The notes beneath the pieces are model-generated. The model made no database searches, was not told the origin of the DNA, and was given only the letters and a program-made list of their open reading frames with translations. Positions 25,001 to 31,000 of a DNA stretch of 33,923 nt are shown here, piece by piece; positions within the stretch are counted from its first letter, which is position 1; every line of letters starts with the position of its first letter. Source of the DNA: Christensenellaceae bacterium (GTDB lineage: Bacteria; Bacillota; Clostridia; Christensenellales; DTU072); contig JAITQU010000118.1 in the NCBI GenBank assembly GCA_031288735.1, forward strand, positions 1-33,923, in the 5' to 3' direction. Both the position numbers and the translations under genes were made by a program.

Positions 25001-28000
25001 AGATATTAACAATTCTGGAATCAAACTTAAACGAGTACAACCCTTAAATCAAAACTCATTCTTTACTGGTGAACAAGCTTGGTGGGATGGTGACAAAGTT
25101 ATTACTACAGTTTTGACTCCACCAGATGAAGTAATATTCCATGATCCATATAATCCTGCGGATTTTACTGCTATCAGAGGCACTTGGGCTGACGGCGGTG
25201 TAAGACATAACCTAGGTAGCAATGGGGAATATAGCGTTTCATCCGTGCTTGACATCTTGCCAACAAGAAATGGTGCAAACTTCTACGATGGGGATTCATC
25301 TGACTCTAATGGTGTTCAGGTTAGCTGGGATATGAGTGAGGTGAAATTCGTATTCTCTGACCATGATGTTGTCTCTTATATAAAAGGTTATTGCGCAAAC
25401 GAGACTTATGGCATGCTAAATGATGGCACTGTTACTAAGATTAAGGCAACCGTGGAGAGCAGTAGACGGACAATAGATCCCGAAAAGCCTATGATAACTC
25501 TAGATGAGACGGGACTAAATCCTGTAGTCTCAAATCAAAATATAACACTTACACAAAAACTATTAACTTTCGATAATTACATTGTAACCGAAAGTAAACT
25601 CCCTCATCTTATAGCACTAGGCTATGTTGATGTAAATGCACAAGCAGGTGATGTTATAAAACTTGATCTGAGAACGATTGATCCTACAAGGTTTGATATG
25701 GGGGATTATTTAGCGCTCCTACCTCAAGAATTTAGCTACGTGTTCTCTGATTCATTTATCAATCCTTGGACAGGCGTATATCAAGCATTTGAAGCTCAAG
25801 TAGGTAACAGTGGTGAAAGTGTCGAAGTAGATAGTAGGACAACTACCTATAACCGACTTATATTTAATAAGCTAAGCTGGAGCTTTGATGGTAGTGACTT
25901 AAACTATAGTGGTGGCACTACATCGCTTAGACTTGACTATACTATTAAAGGTTTCGTTGGAGGGGATAAACTTACAAACACGATCCGTATACCTATAAAT
26001 GTTTTAGACAGAAGGATCGTATCAGAAAATGTTTCTTCTACCGTTAGTTACCAAGGTGCGGAGCTTAAAATCGAAGGCGGCGAACTTGTATTTGATTCGA
26101 CAAGATTTTCAAATCCACTTGATGGGGCAAAAGCGTTTAGAAAGTTAAATGTAAGCTATCCTAATTTAGATCAAGACCTATCTAGTTTTGAATGGACTAT
26201 TAAGTTTGTCAACGCAAGCGAACTTCTAGAATTTGATCCTCAGTCGGTGTATGATCCACTTAAGGCTGATCAAAGTTATAATGTATATTATACAGTAGAG
26301 GATGATTTTGGTGGGTTGCAACAGATCAAGATAGTGTTTAGAGTAATGTCAAGACTCTTCTCTGAAACAACAGTTCAGCTTGAGCAAGTTGCAAATGGTG
26401 GTTACTATGATGAGTACATCCCATTTACAAACGATACATTTGCAATGCCATCACAGGTGACAGCATATTATCTTAATACTGAGCTTGGCAATACCTCATT
26501 GACTTCTTCAAATTATGAAATCAATCTTAGTGAGCTTGATATTGCCTATGATATTACCTATGATGCAAACGACCCGTCAATTGGCATAAACGAAAAAGGT
26601 GTTTATAAGGATTATGTAGCACCTATGAATATTTTAGAAGCTGATTTAGAGTCTTCTTCTGGCTACAAGATAATACAAACACTAGACGTGGTTTATAGAG
26701 TATATAGACGAGTCCCGGTCGATGCTAAATATGTTATTTTGCATCCATATTCAAACAATGCCTTATATGCAGAGCAGACTATTATGTTTGATAATGGTGT
26801 GGGAATCACTGAGATTTCATACTATTTAAGCGATGGTAGAACCCCAATCAGAAACCAGGTTGAACTTACAGAAAGCATATTTTCCTATAAATTAAATACA
26901 GGAAGCTACATCGATAATCCATTCATAGCAACTAACAATCCTAATCCTTCTGATGATGAAACTGAAGTTTCTGACTTAGTTGGATATATAGGGATGAATG
27001 AGATAGATAGTAATAGTTATTATAAGAGGGTTGTCTTTATTGATCCTTCATTTAACGATAGATCCATGTATTTCTTCAGTGTAATGCTAAGCGATGAAAA
27101 TGCAAAAAGTGCTATAATTGAAAATGTAATGCTAGAAATTGTTGTTACAGAGGTAGCTAATATAGTACTACCTGCCGATATCAAAGTTAATCAGTATTTA
27201 GCTGATGGAGATAGCACACAAAATGGTAGTATTTGGGCGTTACTAGAAGATCCTAGAGTTGGTGTAAGTGTTTATAAACAAAATATTGGCACTATAAATG
27301 CAAAATATTATAAAATTGAAGAGTGGTACTATGGCGATGTTGATGTTAATCAACCAAAGGATGTCTGTGATGCTAGGCAAAAATTATCTAATGGACTAAG
27401 CATTAACGGAGAAGGACTCGATTACATATTTGTTAAAATCACAGGAGCAAATGAAAAGTGGTATAACTGGATTCGAGTTGATTTAGATGCTCATCTAGAA
27501 GATTTGACAATCTTAGGCTTTGAAGAAGCACCTAATTTTGAGTATCAATTAGATCCATTAAACGGACAACTACCATCAAGTTTAACTGCGATTTATCGAA
27601 GTAATTCGACACAGTCAATAAAATTAATACCAGTTAAGTTCATCTTTGACGAGGAAGAATTATTTGCTCACGACCGCGTTAGCGGACAAATTATACCGAT
27701 CAGTCGCAATGTATTAGCAAGCGGAATTAATGTTACCTTTGTTAATTCTTCAAGTGTAGGTGTTGCCAAAATTGATTACTATATCGATCATGATGGAAAT
27801 TCATCTACTTCGCTTACGACGATTGATATTGATGGGTATCAGATTAAGTCATTTGACAAGTTTAGTGAAGTTTTACCAATAGTGGCTGACGTTACATTCA
27901 CAACACCTATCAGCTATGCTGGGGGTAGTGTAACTAGTAAAAAGTTTAATATTTACTATTCTAGTGTTGAATTTTATGACTTAGAAAATGAAATAGTAGC

Positions 28001-31000
28001 AGATATAAACGCTTTCTACACTTCAATTAGTAAAATTTCAATAGTCGCAAAGATAGGAGATCCAACGTTTGGCTATATTACAAAGACACTTAATATAAAA
28101 GTAGTAAATGAATACATTGAATATCTAAACTATGAAAACGATGATGGGACTAAGGTAAAGGATTTAAGAGATGGCGTTATTGCTACTAATGATTTCATAG
28201 ATGCCATTAATCCATATGCGTCTATAGATAATCAGCTAATGGAGGCGATATTTGGAATAGGGTATCGCAATATAACTATCAAGACTAACCTTAGAACAAT
28301 AACCTATGGAGATATACTATTACCAGATTTATTAGTTAACAAAACGTTTGCTGATGTTATTCAAGGAATCGTCTACGAGTCTGGAGAAAAACGGTTTGGG
28401 ATTGGTATTACACAGCACCTTAATATATTAAATCCAATAACTGGTGTAGGTAAAGGGCTCAAAATAGAGGCACGTCAAAATTTCGACTCTAAGATTTCAC
28501 TTGATCCTAGTCTTGCTGTTAGCATTAACAACAAGCCCATAGGCAATGTGTATGAAAGAATTAATTTTTCAAACATTAACACTGTATCGGTACTATTTAG
28601 AAATGGACGAGTTTTGGAGAATGCTAATGTAATTAGATGGGAAAATTTAGATAACATTCGCTATAACTATTCAGGCGGTATCTTTACTGTAAATGCTATA
28701 ATCGGTAACGATGTCTATGAGGAATTTGAGCAAACTGTGCCTGTAAGCATCTGGATCAAGCCTGCTGTACTAGACTACTTAGAGGTGCCAGGAGGTGCCG
28801 TATCTACACTTCTTGTAAAAGATAGTATTACTAATAAGTTAACAGGACTTCATATTGATCCATTAGAAGGATTCCCAATGGAAATCTACGATGAGGCTAA
28901 CGGACTACCTAGTCAGCTGATTGCGCATTTCAAGGGTACCGAGACTAACCCTATATTAGTCAAAGTAAGCTGGAATCCTTCTAGAACATGGAATGTACTT
29001 AGTCTAACAGACCCCATATTTAGTTTTAATGCTAATGATAATTCTGCTACTGTAGTTACCATCTATGATGAATATGAGGACGAAAATGGTGTTATTTACA
29101 GAACCGCTGAGCAATCTATTGAACTCTCAGTAACTGCTGATAACAGAACAATACAAGCTTTCCAGGGCATTTATAAAATAGATGGAAAAGCAAACACTCA
29201 AAATATTTCATTTGAAAAAGGCATTGATGACAGCATTAGAGGGGAACTTGTTTTGCCAGCATTCAATCCTTACTTGGCATCGTATAGTGAAGATTTCACA
29301 AGTGAGAGTTTCCATTACTTCAAGCAAATCCTAATATCTACCGCATCGGGGAGCGAGATTGTTGATTTAGATGAAACTAACTATAAAATATACGACGCTA
29401 GAACAGGATATCCTACAAATCTAACGGATCTATATACAGGGAGAACAGTAACTATCGAGGTTTCCTTCCTAATGGGAAGCGGAAATAGATATGTTCCTAA
29501 GGATGCAAGGGTTGTCTTAGTTTTCACCTTAGAAATACTCAACATGACCTATCTTGCAGGATTTGATTTGCAGGTAATTGATCCATACGGAATTGATCCA
29601 AGTTACTATACAACAGCTCAAGGCAGTGGTGAAACAACCTCCAATAGCATTTCAACAGTATCATTAGACGCTGGTGTTTATACCTTTGATGTGTCATATG
29701 ATCGTAGTGATATTGGTAATAAGTTTGTAGGTGATAACAAATCAGGTGCTATTGATTACACTGGTGGTATGTCGAGACTTTATGCTATTATAGGCAATAC
29801 GCTCGGTGGTAAGCAACGCATTATAATTCCACTTCGTTATATTGATAGAACTATTTCATCACTTTTTGATTTTGATCCGCAAACTGGATCGGATGAATCG
29901 AATGGTTACTATACAATAGACGAAAATGGCAATGAAACATTTATCTTTGATCCATTCAAACCCTACGATGTTAGTTTATACCCTAGCAATGCGACCGCAA
30001 GATTTACACAACCGCTTAATATTGACACTCCAGTTATTCTATCATATCAATACGGAGGCACAGTGTCACCAATTAAGGTTTCTTGGGATGATGGAAAAAC
30101 AAGAATGACCTATAGGGGCGGGGCTGGCTATGAGGTAGTTGCCACTGTCACCTCTTCAAATGGAAGCTTTACTCAAGAAGTTGTATATAATGTTAAGGTT
30201 TTAAACAGGACAATCACCTCTGATTTCAAGGAAATTTTTATTGACGCTGGATATGCATCTGGTGCAAAGAAGATATCTCCCTATGATTTTATAAACGATG
30301 GTGACTTGACTAGTGCAGTAGTTGCTAGGATAATAAAAAATGATAATCCAGATGTGCGTCTAGAATTTGTTGAAGGCGAGCCATTATTGTTTAAGCTCGG
30401 GTTAACTGCAGACTATATATCAGCAATAGAGAGTGGTTATGCTTACAAAGACCATTTATCAAATCTTGACAAGGAACTTGCAATGGTCTTCAAACTAGAC
30501 ATTTCGCGTTCTCTAACATACAAAGGTGCCGATGTGAGATTTGTTATGACGGTTCCTGGATTTGCTATGGGCACGGGCGGTAGACAAATAGCAACGACCG
30601 TGGTGTTTTCCGAGGAGCAGTACATTAAAGGTATATATGCCTATGTAACAAATGAGACTTCCTCCCAATATGGAAATTATCTAAGTTATCTTGACTGGCT
30701 CAGTGAAGAATATGGTATAGACGAAAACAATATTACCCCTGATGATACAGTAGATAATTTGTTCGCATTTAGAATACAAAATCCATATTTCTTTATCAAG
30801 AGAAAGGGAATTCCATTACCTGATAAGGTAAAATTATTTGTAGGTGGAATGTATAACGAATTTAGCACAAGTCTTAAGACGTATGAAGGTGTTGACTTGT
30901 TCTGGTCGTCGGCTGTTAACAACATTGGAAATATCTATTACAATAGAGAGAAGTTAATTACAAGCTTCCAAATCGATATGGATTACCAGAGTTTCTCCTT